From Caenimonas soli (lineage in GTDB: Bacteria; Pseudomonadota; Gammaproteobacteria; Burkholderiales; Burkholderiaceae_C), in assembly GCF_013155545.1 (NCBI RefSeq), contig NZ_JABJVV010000004.1, forward strand, positions 1 through 64,000: a stretch of DNA of 64,000 bases, read 5' to 3'. Below, piece by piece: positions 26,233 through 34,499 of this stretch; within the stretch, counting starts at the first letter, position 1; every line of letters starts with the position of its first letter. The notes under the pieces are model-generated. The model was not told the DNA's origin. It searched no databases and worked only from the letters and a program-made list of their open reading frames with translations. The translations under genes were made by a program, and so were the position numbers.

Positions 26233-27198
26233 TCAGCGCCTGGCCATCACGGGCTTGGGCAGCGGCAGCCCGCGCGCTTGCATCGCGCTGCGCAGGCGGT
26301 CGGGGTAGTCGGTGATGATGCCGTCCACGCCCCAGGCGATCAGCCTTTCCATGTCAGCGGGATTGTTGATGGTCCAGGGGATCACCTTGAGCCCGAGAGC
26401 CTGTGCTTCCTTCAGCAGCGCCTCCGTGAGCGCGCCGCCGTTGGGCGACCACACGGTTCCGCCGGCAGCTTTGACCAGCCTGGGCACGCTGCCATGCTCG
26501 TCGATCTTGAAGCCCGCGGTCCAGGTGCCGTCCCGCACGTTGTCGTTGTTGGCAGTCTGGACCGTGAGGTACACGGTCGGGATCGCCGGCGCGATCCGCT
26601 GTACCAGCTGCAAGGTGCGCCAGTCGAAGCTCTGGATGGCGACGCGTTGCGTCATGCCGGCATCCTGAATCACCTTGAGGAGCGCGCCGGTCATCGCCTC
26701 GGGGCTCACGGCTTCCTCCGGCTGGCCGGGGTTGATCTTGGTTTCGATGTTGAAGCGCACGTCGCCGGCGCCCAGCGACTTCACGCGGTCGAACAGCGAT
26801 GCCAGCGTGGGCACGCGCGTTCCGTCGCGCGCCTGCTGCGCGTCGAACGTCCTGGCGTAAGGCGTTTCCGGGTTGATGCGGCCTACGTCGTAGGCTTGCA
26901 GCTGCGCCAGTGTCAGCGTCTTGATCAGTGGGCCTTTGCTGCCCGGCAGCCATTGGCCGCCGGCATCTCGGGCGGTCGCTGGGTTGAGGTAGGGATCGTG
27001 ATGGATCACCACCACTCCGTCGGCCGTGACTCCGATATCCAGCTCGAGTGTCGTCACCCCGAGTTCCAGCGCCCGCTCGAAGGCCGGAAGGGTGTTCTCG
27101 GGGGCCAGGCCGCGGGCGCCGCGGTGGCCCTGGAGGTCGAAGGCGGCGGACGAAAAAGCAACGGCCGCGCCGAAGCACAGGAGGAGGGCTTTCAACAT
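26233..27198 (-). CDS. glpQ: Periplasmic glycerophosphodiester phosphodiesterase
   Basis: 321 residues from the ATG at 27198. A signal peptide (MLKALLLCFGAAVAFSSA) is followed directly by the enzyme core QGHRGARGLAPENTLPAF, with the catalytic first His, then ELDIGVTADGVVVIHHDPYL with the metal-binding Glu and Asp and second His. It releases glycerol-3-phosphate from glycerophosphodiesters in the periplasm. A start nine codons further upstream is possible but breaks the signal peptide pattern. Confidence 0.85.
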   Translation of the reverse strand: MLKALLLCFGAAVAFSSAAFDLQGHRGARGLAPENTLPAFERALELGVTTLELDIGVTADGVVVIHHDPYLNPATARDAGGQWLPGSKGPLIKTLTLAQLQAYDVGRINPETPYARTFDAQQARDGTRVPTLASLFDRVKSLGAGDVRFNIETKINPGQPEEAVSPEAMTGALLKVIQDAGMTQRVAIQSFDWRTLQLVQRIAPAIPTVYLTVQTANNDNVRDGTWTAGFKIDEHGSVPRLVKAAGGTVWSPNGGALTEALLKEAQALGLKVIPWTINNPADMERLIAWGVDGIITDYPDRLRSAMQARGLPLPKPVMARR

Positions 27199-27244
27199 GA
27201 TGCCGGCGATGGTACCGTGGGGCACCGAATTCTGCTTTCACCCC

Positions 27245-27607
27245 ATGCCGCGCCGCCCCGAGAACCTTCACAAGGCCTACCACGCCCACGTTTACTTCGG
27301 CCCGGAGACCGTCGACCAGGCGCGGGCATTGGTGGCCGAGGCCGGCAAGCACTTGAACGTCCAGGTCGGGCGGGTGCACGAGAAGCTGGTCGGTCCGCAT
27401 CCGGCCTGGAGTTGCCAGCTGGCCTTCAGCGCAGCCGAATTCGACAAAGTCATCCCCTGGCTGGACGAGCATCGCGGCGATCTCGATGTGTTCGTGCACG
27501 GTTTGACCGGCGACGACCTGGCCGACCACACGACCCATGCGTACTGGCTGGGCAACGATTGGCCGTTGCATCTCGAGATGTTCCAGCGCGGCCGCGACCC
27601 GTCCTAG
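27245..27607 (+). CDS. DOPA 4,5-dioxygenase family protein
   Basis: 120-residue protein with the family pattern YHAHVYFGPETVDQARALV near the N-terminus and H-P-A-W-S-C-Q-L-A-F in the middle, then HGLTGDDLADHTTHAYWLG with conserved His. Related fungal and bacterial proteins open DOPA or other catechol rings, though most bacterial members have no known substrate. It is divergent from the glycerophosphodiesterase and ends in a shared CTAG stop with the downstream convergent ATPase gene. Confidence 0.75.
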   Translation: MPRRPENLHKAYHAHVYFGPETVDQARALVAEAGKHLNVQVGRVHEKLVGPHPAWSCQLAFSAAEFDKVIPWLDEHRGDLDVFVHGLTGDDLADHTTHAYWLGNDWPLHLEMFQRGRDPS

Positions 27608-28341
27608 TCGTTCAACGAAGACAGGAACTGTTTGAGCTCGGGCGTCTGCGGATTGCCGAACAGCTGTTGCGGCGGGCCCATCTCGTGCACGCGGCCCTCG
27701 TGCATGAAGATGACGCGGTCGCTGACCTTGCGCGCGAAGTTCATCTCGTGCGTCACCATCAGCAAGGTCATGCCGTCTTCGGCCAGGGTTTCGACAACGC
27801 GCAGCACCTCGCCGACCAGCTCGGGGTCCAACGCGCTGGTGATCTCGTCGCACAGCAATACCGCCGGCTCCATCGCCAGCGCGCGGGCTATCGCAACGCG
27901 CTGCTGCTGGCCCCCGGACAGCTGATCGGGCATGGCGTCGAACTTCTCGGCCAGGCCCACGCGAGCCAGCAGCTTCTTCGCCAGTTCCGTGGCCGCGGCG
28001 CCGTCCTTCTTTTTGACCAGCGTGGGCGCCAGCATGATGTTCCTTCCCACCGTCAGGTGCGGGAACAGGTTGAAGCTCTGGAAGATCATGCCCACATGCT
28101 GGCGCAGTTCGCGCATGGCGGAGGCGCTGTCGTGAAGCAGGGGCTTGCCGTCGACAGCGAGTGCGCCGTGCTGGAAAACCTCCAGCCCGTTGATGCATCG
28201 CAGCAGCGTGCTCTTGCCCGAGCCGCTCTTGCCGATGATGGCGATCACCTCGCCGCTCTGAACGGCGAGGTCGATGCCCTTGAGCACCTCGTTCGCACCG
28301 AACGACTTTCGCAAGCCGGTGATTTCAACGACGGTTGTCAT
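27604..28341 (-). CDS. Polar amino-acid ABC transporter ATP-binding protein
   Basis: 245-residue ATPase of the GlnQ/GltL type. Walker A is GKSGSGKST, signature LSGGQQQRVAIARALAM, Walker B LLCDEITSALDPELVG. It is the last gene of a five-gene unit (regulator, binding protein, two permeases, ATPase) and overlaps the preceding permease by 17 bases. Confidence 0.87.
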   Translation of the reverse strand: MTTVVEITGLRKSFGANEVLKGIDLAVQSGEVIAIIGKSGSGKSTLLRCINGLEVFQHGALAVDGKPLLHDSASAMRELRQHVGMIFQSFNLFPHLTVGRNIMLAPTLVKKKDGAAATELAKKLLARVGLAEKFDAMPDQLSGGQQQRVAIARALAMEPAVLLCDEITSALDPELVGEVLRVVETLAEDGMTLLMVTHEMNFARKVSDRVIFMHEGRVHEMGPPQQLFGNPQTPELKQFLSSLND

Positions 28342-28978
28342 TCATCCTCCTCTCGAGCTTTCTTGCATACAGGCTGATGGGAAAGCACAGCGCGAAATAG
28401 AGCAGGGCGACGCAGCTGTACACCACGAAGGGCTTGAAGGTGGCGTTGCTGATCATGGTGCTGGCCTTGGTCAGTTCGACGAAGCCGATCACCGAGGCGA
28501 GGGCCGTGCCCTTGATCACCTGGACCAGGAAACCCACGGTCGGCGCGATCGCGATGCGGCTGGCCTGCGGCAACACCACATGGCGCAGTTGCTCGCCGAA
28601 GTTCATGGCCAGGCTTTGCGCCGCCTCCCATTGGCCCTTGGGGATGGCAGCCACGCAGCCGCGCCAGATCTCGGTGAGAAAGGCACTGGTGTAGAGCGTA
28701 AGCGCCAGCGCCGCGGCCACCCAGGGCGAGGTATTGATGCCGAACAAGGCAATGCCGAAGTAGGCCAGGAACAGCTGCATCAACAGCGGTGTGCCCTGGA
28801 ACAGCTGCACGTAGCCGGCCACCAGCTTCTGGGCCCAGGGTGCGGGCGTGAGACGCACGACCAGCAGGGCCAGCCCGACGAGGCCGCCGCCGATGAAGGC
28901 GATCAGCGACAGCACGAAGGTCCAGCGCGCCGCCAGCAGGAGGTTGCGCAGGATGTCCCAGAGAGAGAACTCAACCAT
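28325..28978 (-). CDS. Polar amino-acid ABC transporter permease 1
   Basis: 217-residue HisM/GlnP-type permease with four to five membrane helices. The docking loop reads EIWRGCVAAIPKGQWEAAQS. It forms the channel together with the homologous permease encoded at 28991-29653. The end of the gene overlaps the ATPase start, so translation is likely coupled. Confidence 0.85.
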   Translation of the reverse strand: MVEFSLWDILRNLLLAARWTFVLSLIAFIGGGLVGLALLVVRLTPAPWAQKLVAGYVQLFQGTPLLMQLFLAYFGIALFGINTSPWVAAALALTLYTSAFLTEIWRGCVAAIPKGQWEAAQSLAMNFGEQLRHVVLPQASRIAIAPTVGFLVQVIKGTALASVIGFVELTKASTMISNATFKPFVVYSCVALLYFALCFPISLYARKLERRMNDNRR

Positions 28979-28990
28979 GGTGCTTGCCGA

Positions 28991-29653
28991 TCACCGGCCG
29001 AACAGGAAGCGCGGGCCCAGCCAGTTGAGCAGCCTGCGCAGGCCCATGGCCAGCAGCAGGTAGATGCCGGTGGCGACGATGAAGGCTTCGAACGCGCGAA
29101 AGTTGCGGCTCTGGATCAGGTTGGCGGCGTAGCTCAGCTCCTCGGTCGAGATCTGGCCGCACACCGCCGAGCCCAGCATCACGATGATGATCTGGCTGGT
29201 CAGGGCCGGCCAGACCTTGCGCAAGGCGGGCGGCAATACCACCCGAAGGAAGATCTGCGCCCGTGTCATCGCCAGACTCAACGCCGCCTCGATCTGGCCC
29301 CTGGGCGTCGCCTCGATGCCGGCGCGGATGATTTCCGTGGCATAGGCGCCCAGGTTCACCACCATCGCGATGATCGACGCGGTCTCCGGCGACAACCGCA
29401 CGCCGGCGGCGGGCAGGCCGAAGAAGATGAAGAACAGCTGCACGATGAAAGGCGTGTTGCGGATCAGCTCCACGTAGGCCCCCACCAGCACCCGTAGCCA
29501 GGCCGCTCCGTGGCTGCGCGCCCAGGCGCACGCCACGCCGACCAGCACGCCGACGACAGCCGAGATGGCGGTGAGCGCCAGCGTCCAGGCCACGCCCTTG
29601 AGCAGCAGGGGCCACTGGGCCAGGACGGCGGGAAAGTCGAAAGTGACGTTCAT
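28991..29653 (-). CDS. Polar amino-acid ABC transporter permease 2
   Basis: 220 residues from the ATG at 29653 (MNVTFDFPAVLAQWPLLLKG). An upstream in-frame ATG at 29686 lies inside a REP-like palindrome and is less likely. The docking loop is EIIRAGIEATPRGQIEAALS. HisM/GlnP family; pairs with the permease at 28325. The twelve-base gap between them implies one mRNA. Confidence 0.85.
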   Translation of the reverse strand: MNVTFDFPAVLAQWPLLLKGVAWTLALTAISAVVGVLVGVACAWARSHGAAWLRVLVGAYVELIRNTPFIVQLFFIFFGLPAAGVRLSPETASIIAMVVNLGAYATEIIRAGIEATPRGQIEAALSLAMTRAQIFLRVVLPPALRKVWPALTSQIIIVMLGSAVCGQISTEELSYAANLIQSRNFRAFEAFIVATGIYLLLAMGLRRLLNWLGPRFLFGR

Positions 29654-29665
29654 GTTTGGGCTGTC

Positions 29666-29686
29666 ATGCCGGACTCGATCCGGCAT
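29666..29686. repeat. REP-like palindrome, copy 2
   Basis: Perfect inverted repeat ATGCCGGA / TCCGGCAT with loop CTCGA, in the short gap between the binding-protein and permease genes. It has the same design (8-base arms, CTCGA loop, then TCCA) as the copy at 327-347. In this place it may protect the binding-protein mRNA and lower permease expression. Confidence 0.65.
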
Positions 29687-29693
29687 CCACGCG

Positions 29694-30485
29694 TCAGTTC
29701 GGCAGGTCGCCCGCGGGCCGGCCCAGCCACTTCACGGACATCTTGTCGATGTCGCCGCTCTTCTTCGCCTCGGCGATGATCTCGTTGACCTTCAGGCGCA
29801 GCTTGTCCTCGCCCTTGGCCACGCCGATGAAGTTAGGGCTTTCCTTGAGCAGCAGCTTGAACTCCGCGCCCAACTGCGGATTTTTGGCCATCATGTTGCC
29901 CGCGACCGACGCGCCCGTGGCGATCAACTGGGTCTGGCCCGAGACGAAGGCCGCGACGGTGCCGTTGTTGTCCTCGAAGCGCTTGATGTCCGTTCCCGCC
30001 GGGGCGACCTTGGTCAGCTCCTGGTCTTCGATCGCGCCGCGCGTGACGGCCACGGACTTGCCCGCCAGGTCGGCAAAGCCTTTCACGCTCGTGCTCTTGG
30101 GGGCGAAGACCGCCTGGAAGAACGGCGAATAGGCGGCGGTGAAGTCGATCACCTTCTCGCGCTCCGGATTCTTGCCCAGGGTCGAAATCACCAGGTCGGC
30201 CTTGCGCGTCTGCAGGTAGGCGATGCGGTTGGCGCTGGTCACCGGCGCCAGTTCCACGGCGACCCCGAGCTTGGCGCCGATGTAGTTGGCCATGTCGATG
30301 TCCAGGCCCTGCGGCTTGAGGTCGATGCCGACGAAGCCATACGGCGGGAAGTCGGTGGGGATGGCGATGGTGATCTTCTTGTTCTTCAGGACATTGTCCA
30401 GCGCGGCCTGGGCTTGGGCGCCAGTCGCGGCCAACAGCCCGGCCATGGCCAGGCCCAGGGCGAAATTGCGTTTGCTCGGTGTCAT
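29694..30485 (-). CDS. Polar amino-acid ABC transporter substrate-binding protein
   Basis: 263 residues from the ATG at 30485. The signal peptide is MTPSKRNFALGLAMAGLLAA with cleavage near AQAQA. The mature domain is of family 3: ITIAIPTDFPPYGFVGIDLK, later GLDIDMANYIGAKLGV and ADLVISTLGKNPEREKVIDF. It captures an amino acid or similar compound for the permeases. The start overlaps the regulator stop (ATGA). Confidence 0.87.
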   Translation of the reverse strand: MTPSKRNFALGLAMAGLLAATGAQAQAALDNVLKNKKITIAIPTDFPPYGFVGIDLKPQGLDIDMANYIGAKLGVAVELAPVTSANRIAYLQTRKADLVISTLGKNPEREKVIDFTAAYSPFFQAVFAPKSTSVKGFADLAGKSVAVTRGAIEDQELTKVAPAGTDIKRFEDNNGTVAAFVSGQTQLIATGASVAGNMMAKNPQLGAEFKLLLKESPNFIGVAKGEDKLRLKVNEIIAEAKKSGDIDKMSVKWLGRPAGDLPN

Positions 30486-31258
30486 AACAGGGCTCCTAGG
30501 TAGGTTGACGAATCGTCGGAGGGTGAGGCCGGTTTGCGGCCGGTTTTGCGCGGGCTTGTATGCAAGTCTTGTGCCGATCCCTTGCCGGCCTTGGCTACCG
30601 GCGCCAGGGCGTCGCGCAGTTTGGCCAGCGGGTCGCTGGTGGCGTGCAGTTTCAAGGCTGCCTGTACCGAGCCCAGGTGCTGGGCCATCAGCTTTTCGGC
30701 CAGCGCCAGCTTGCCCTGCTCGAGCGCGGCAACGATCTGCACATGCTCCTCGCAAGACTGTGCGGCGTCGTGCGAGGACTGGTACAGCATCGCGATCAGG
30801 ATGGTACGGGCGGTGAAGTCGCGCAGGGTGTCGGCCAGCAGGCTGTTGCCCAGGCATTCGGCCAGGCAGACATGAAAATCTCCCAGCAGGAAGCTGCGCG
30901 CGCCAACGTCATTGCCCTTGATCGCGGCCTTCTCCCGGCTCAGGTGCGCCTTGAGCTGGCGGATGCCGGTCTTGTCCACCGACTTGACGCTGCGAATCAG
31001 GCCGAGCTCGATCACGCGGCGCGCCTCGAAAGCCTCGCGGGCCTCGTCCTGGGACGGTTCCACCACGTACCAGCCGCGGCGCGCGCTCACGGTGACGATG
31101 CCGCGGGCGGCGAGCCGCATCAGCGCCTCGCGCACGATCGTGCGGCTGCAGTCGAACAGCATGGCCAGCTGCTGCTCGCCCAGGCGCGAGCCGGGTGCGA
31201 GCTTTTGCGCCATGACGGCTTCGAGGATTCGGTCGCTGATGTCGGAGGAAGTAGCCAT
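30482..31258 (-). CDS. GntR family regulator with FCD domain
   Basis: 258 residues from the ATG at 31258. The winged helix includes LAMLFDCSRTIVREALMRLAARG; the C-terminal FCD helical domain binds a small ligand (HVCLAECLGNSLL; HVQIVAAL). The last 35 or so residues form a polar tail not needed for the domain, and its DNA contains an operator-like site. It is first in the amino-acid transport operon and probably controls it and itself. Confidence 0.83.
   Translation of the reverse strand: MATSSDISDRILEAVMAQKLAPGSRLGEQQLAMLFDCSRTIVREALMRLAARGIVTVSARRGWYVVEPSQDEAREAFEARRVIELGLIRSVKSVDKTGIRQLKAHLSREKAAIKGNDVGARSFLLGDFHVCLAECLGNSLLADTLRDFTARTILIAMLYQSSHDAAQSCEEHVQIVAALEQGKLALAEKLMAQHLGSVQAALKLHATSDPLAKLRDALAPVAKAGKGSAQDLHTSPRKTGRKPASPSDDSSTYLGALL
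30557..30574. promoter_or_regulatory. Candidate GntR operator before the binding-protein gene
   Basis: TGTATGCAAGTCTTGTGC matches 14 of 18 bases of the sequence at 31292-31309 in front of the regulator gene. It includes the dyad CAAGTCTTG and the half-palindrome CTTGTATGCAAG. It lies about 72 bases upstream of the binding-protein start, inside the dispensable 3' tail of the regulator gene. Confidence 0.45.
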
Positions 31259-31291
31259 TGGTGGCGAGGTACAAGCAGTTCCCGTGCCACT

Positions 31292-31309
31292 GGTATACAA
31301 GACTTGCGC
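31292..31309. promoter_or_regulatory. Candidate GntR operator before the regulator gene
   Basis: GGTATACAAGACTTGCGC, about 34 bases upstream of the regulator start. The core TGGTATACAA is the kind of palindrome bound by FCD-type GntR proteins, and the next bases repeat a CAAG-A-CTTG dyad. A matching copy lies at 30557-30574. Confidence 0.5.
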
Positions 31310-31375
31310 ACCAAAATTGGTGATTTGCCACTGGCCGATGCACCAGCCTGGTTCGGTATGGCCCGCGAATGGGGA

Positions 31376-32146
31376 CTAGAACTGCAGTTCGACCATTCCG
31401 ATGCCGAACAGCTGCGCCTGCACGCGCGCGCCTTCGGGCGCGAACAGCAGCCCGGTGCAGGAACCCGTCGTGATGATTTGGCCGGCGCGCAGCGGATGTC
31501 CGCGTTGCGCGCAATGCCAGGCCAGCCATGCGAGCAGCCGCCAGATGTCCCCTGCGGGGTTGGCGCCACGGGTGCTGGCCACGGGCTGGCCGTCGAAGGC
31601 GAGATAGGCCTCCACGCTTCGCAGATCGAGGTCCCCGGGGCTCATCTGCGACGGCGCGCCGGCAATGAGCGCGCCGTGGCTTCGCAGGTCCGCCATCTGC
31701 GCCAGGGGCGGGCTCTCGCGCCAATCGGCCAGGCGGGTTTCGACCACTTCGATGACGGGAAGCACCGCGCCGACGGCATCACGCACTGCGGCCGTGTCGG
31801 GCTCGCCGGCTGTGGGAATCAGGTCTTTGCGCAATCGCACCGCCACCTCCACTTCGATACCGCGCATCCGCCAGGGCGGTCCCAGCAGCGCGGCGCCGCT
31901 GTCGAGCATGGCGGTGGCCGGCAGGGGCGCGCAGGCGGGCTCCAGCTTGGGGCTCTTGGCGCCGACCTTCCAGCCGCCGATCGTTCCGAGCACTGCCATC
32001 GTCGTGTCCTGCACGGCATAGGCACCAGCCGCATCAGGCGGCACTATCTCCGCGCAGGGAGCCGGCGCCGCGCCTTTGCGTGAAGCGAGCAGGCGCCGCG
32101 CGGCGGCGGCGGGGTCAAACTCGGGGACGGTCGTGGTCGGTGTCAT
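31376..32146 (-). CDS. 2-keto-4-pentenoate hydratase/FAH superfamily protein
   Basis: 256 residues from the ATG at 32146. The pattern is that of MhpD-like hydratases and oxalocrotonate decarboxylases: GWKVGAKSP near residue 60, MRGIEVEVAVRL with metal-binding Glu pair, and SHGALIAG, then TTGSCTGLLFAPEGARV near the end. Such enzymes add water to 2-hydroxypentadienoate from ring-cleavage routes. No ring-cleavage dioxygenase is adjacent, so the substrate is open. Confidence 0.78.
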   Translation of the reverse strand: MTPTTTVPEFDPAAAARRLLASRKGAAPAPCAEIVPPDAAGAYAVQDTTMAVLGTIGGWKVGAKSPKLEPACAPLPATAMLDSGAALLGPPWRMRGIEVEVAVRLRKDLIPTAGEPDTAAVRDAVGAVLPVIEVVETRLADWRESPPLAQMADLRSHGALIAGAPSQMSPGDLDLRSVEAYLAFDGQPVASTRGANPAGDIWRLLAWLAWHCAQRGHPLRAGQIITTGSCTGLLFAPEGARVQAQLFGIGMVELQF

Positions 32147-32180
32147 CGACTGCCATCGTAACGGCGGCGATCGCCGACCG

Positions 32181-32618
32181 CTACGCGCGCAGTTTGGCGT
32201 CCAGCGTGATTTCGGGCACGGCAGCCAGCGACTTGGATACCGGGCAATTCTTCTTCGCGCCTTCGGCCAGTTCCTTGAACCGGGCTTCATCGATTCCCGG
32301 CACCGAGGCCTCCATGGTCAAGGCGATGCGGTCGATCTTGAAACCGTCGCCGTCCTTGGCCAGGCGCACCACTGCCGTGGTGTCGATCGATTTGGTGGCG
32401 ATGCCTGCTTTTTCGCAGGAGACGGCAAAGAACATCGTGAAGCAGGCCGCATGCGCCGCGCCCAAGAGTTCTTCGGGGTTGGTGCCCTTGCGGTCGTCGC
32501 CGAAGCGGGCGTTGACGCCGTAGTCAAAGCCCTGCAGCGCGCCGGTTTCGGTGCTGACCTTGCCCTTGCCGGTCTTGCCGGCGCCGTCCCAATGGACGCT
32601 TGCTTTCTTCTCGATCAT
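32181..32618 (-). CDS. osmC: OsmC family peroxiredoxin
   Basis: 145 residues from the ATG at 32618 with CAGGAG upstream. The two reactive cysteines of the family are Cys59 (AHAACFTM) and Cys125 (KKNCPVSKSL); TNPEELLGAAHAAC is the helix carrying the first. OsmC reduces organic hydroperoxides and is often induced by osmotic stress. The gene is divergent from the acyl-CoA ligase. Confidence 0.88.
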   Translation of the reverse strand: MIEKKASVHWDGAGKTGKGKVSTETGALQGFDYGVNARFGDDRKGTNPEELLGAAHAACFTMFFAVSCEKAGIATKSIDTTAVVRLAKDGDGFKIDRIALTMEASVPGIDEARFKELAEGAKKNCPVSKSLAAVPEITLDAKLRA

Positions 32619-32769
32619 GGCGAACTCCTGTGAGGAAACGCGTTCAAGTCTGCGCAAGCTGCCGGTGGCGGTCTGTAGGACGCCGCCTCGTTGCTTGGCG
32701 TCACCAACGTGACGCGCCTTGGGGCCATCCCTGATGCGGTGCAGCATGGCCCCCGCTAGGCTGACCGCC

Positions 32770-34464
32770 ATGCACCGTCCTCATCACAAGTTCTGGCCCA
32801 AGCGCCTGCCCCATGCCCTCAACCCGCCGGCGACCTCGCTCTGGGACAACCTGGAGATCAGCGCCCGCCGCTACCCCGACAAGGCCGCGCTGGTGTTTTT
32901 CGGCCGAGTGTTCAGCTATCGCGAACTCGTCGACAAGGCTCAGCGGCTCGCCGCCACGCTCAGCGCGCTGGGGCTGAAGAAGGGCGACCCGGTCATGCTC
33001 GACATGCAGAACTGCCCGCAACTGGTGATCGCGCATTTCGCGATCCTGCGCGCCAACGCGGTGGTGGTCCCCGTCAATCCGATGAACCGCGCGGAAGAGC
33101 TCAAGCACTACATCAACGATCCGGACGCCAAGGTCGCGATCACCACCGCCGACCTGGCGGCGGAGATCGCCAGGGCCAGCGATGCATTGCCGCCCCAGGA
33201 GCGCCTGGCCCACATGATCGTGAGCCACTTCACCGACGCGTTCGATCCCGGCGCGGCCGCGGGCGATGCCATGCCCGAGGCGTGGCGCGACTGGCTGCTC
33301 ACCCGGCATCCGCTGCCTGCCCTGGCCGGCGGCGAGGTGATGAGCTGGGAGCAGGCGCTGGACAGCGAGGCGCCGCTACCGGCGCTGGAAGTGGGACCGG
33401 GCGACATGGCCGTGCTGCCCTACACCAGCGGCACCACCGGCCTGCCCAAGGGCTGCATGCACCTGCACAGCAGCATCATGCACAACGCCATGTCCAGCTG
33501 CGTCTGGGGCAACGGCACGGCCGAGAACGTGACGCTGCTGGTCGTGCCCATGTTCCACATCACGGGCATGGTCAGCGTGATGCACGCCAACATCTATGCG
33601 GGCGCCACGCTCGTGATCATGCCGCGCTGGGACCGCGAACTGGCCGGACGCCTGATCTCGCGCTGGAAGGTGACGACCTGGACCAACATCCCCACCATGG
33701 TGATCGACCTGCTGGCCAGCCCCAACTTCGACCAGTACGACCTGTCCAGCCTGGTCCACATCGGCGGCGGTGGAGCGGCCATGCCGCAAGCCGTCGCGCA
33801 GCGGCTGCTCGAGCAGTTCGGCCTGCGCTACGTCGAAGGCTATGGCTTGACGGAAACCGCGGCGCCCTCGCACAGCAATCCGCCGGATGATCCCAAGCAG
33901 CAATGCCTGGGTGTTCCATTCATGAGCTGCGATGCACGCGTGGTCGATCCCGAGACGCTCGAGGAGGTGGCCGTCGGCGAGCAGGGCGAGATTATCATGC
34001 ACGGCCCCATGGTGTTCGCCGGCTACTGGAAGCGGCCTGAGGCAACCGCGGCGGCCTTCATCGAATTCGAGGGCAAGCGCTTTTTCCGCTCCGGCGACCT
34101 CGGCCGCGTCGACGAGGACGGCTACTTCTTCCTCACCGATCGCCTCAAACGCATGATCAACGCCTCGGGCTTCAAGGTCTGGCCCGCCGAGGTCGAGGCC
34201 CTGATGTTCCGGCACCCGGCCATCCAGGAGGCTTGCGTCATCTCCGCCAAGGACAGCTACCGCGGCGAAACCGTGAAAGCCGTGGTGGTGCTGCGCGCCA
34301 GCCACAAGGGGCAAGTCAGCGAGCAGGACATCGTGGATTGGTGCCGCGAGAACATGGCCGTGTACAAAGTGCCGCGCATCGTGCAGTTCGCCGACGCGCT
34401 GCCCAAGAGCGGCAGCGGAAAAGTGATGTGGCGCACCTTGCAGGAGCAGGAAAGCAAGGCGTAG
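32770..34464 (+). CDS. Long-chain acyl-CoA synthetase (AMP-forming)
   Basis: 564 residues from the ATG at 32770 (MHRPHHKFWPKRLPHALN). The AMP-binding motif is YTSGTTGLPKGCMH, later YGLTETAAPSH, SGDLGRVDEDGYFFLTDRLK and the catalytic lysine in LPKSGSGKVMWR. It joins a carboxylic acid, probably a fatty or aromatic acid, to CoA. No beta-oxidation gene is close, so the chain length preferred is unknown. A start 17 codons earlier is possible. Confidence 0.85.
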   Translation: MHRPHHKFWPKRLPHALNPPATSLWDNLEISARRYPDKAALVFFGRVFSYRELVDKAQRLAATLSALGLKKGDPVMLDMQNCPQLVIAHFAILRANAVVVPVNPMNRAEELKHYINDPDAKVAITTADLAAEIARASDALPPQERLAHMIVSHFTDAFDPGAAAGDAMPEAWRDWLLTRHPLPALAGGEVMSWEQALDSEAPLPALEVGPGDMAVLPYTSGTTGLPKGCMHLHSSIMHNAMSSCVWGNGTAENVTLLVVPMFHITGMVSVMHANIYAGATLVIMPRWDRELAGRLISRWKVTTWTNIPTMVIDLLASPNFDQYDLSSLVHIGGGGAAMPQAVAQRLLEQFGLRYVEGYGLTETAAPSHSNPPDDPKQQCLGVPFMSCDARVVDPETLEEVAVGEQGEIIMHGPMVFAGYWKRPEATAAAFIEFEGKRFFRSGDLGRVDEDGYFFLTDRLKRMINASGFKVWPAEVEALMFRHPAIQEACVISAKDSYRGETVKAVVVLRASHKGQVSEQDIVDWCRENMAVYKVPRIVQFADALPKSGSGKVMWRTLQEQESKA

Positions 34465-34499
34465 ACTGCACTCTCGAAGAGAAGAATATCGAGAGTCCC

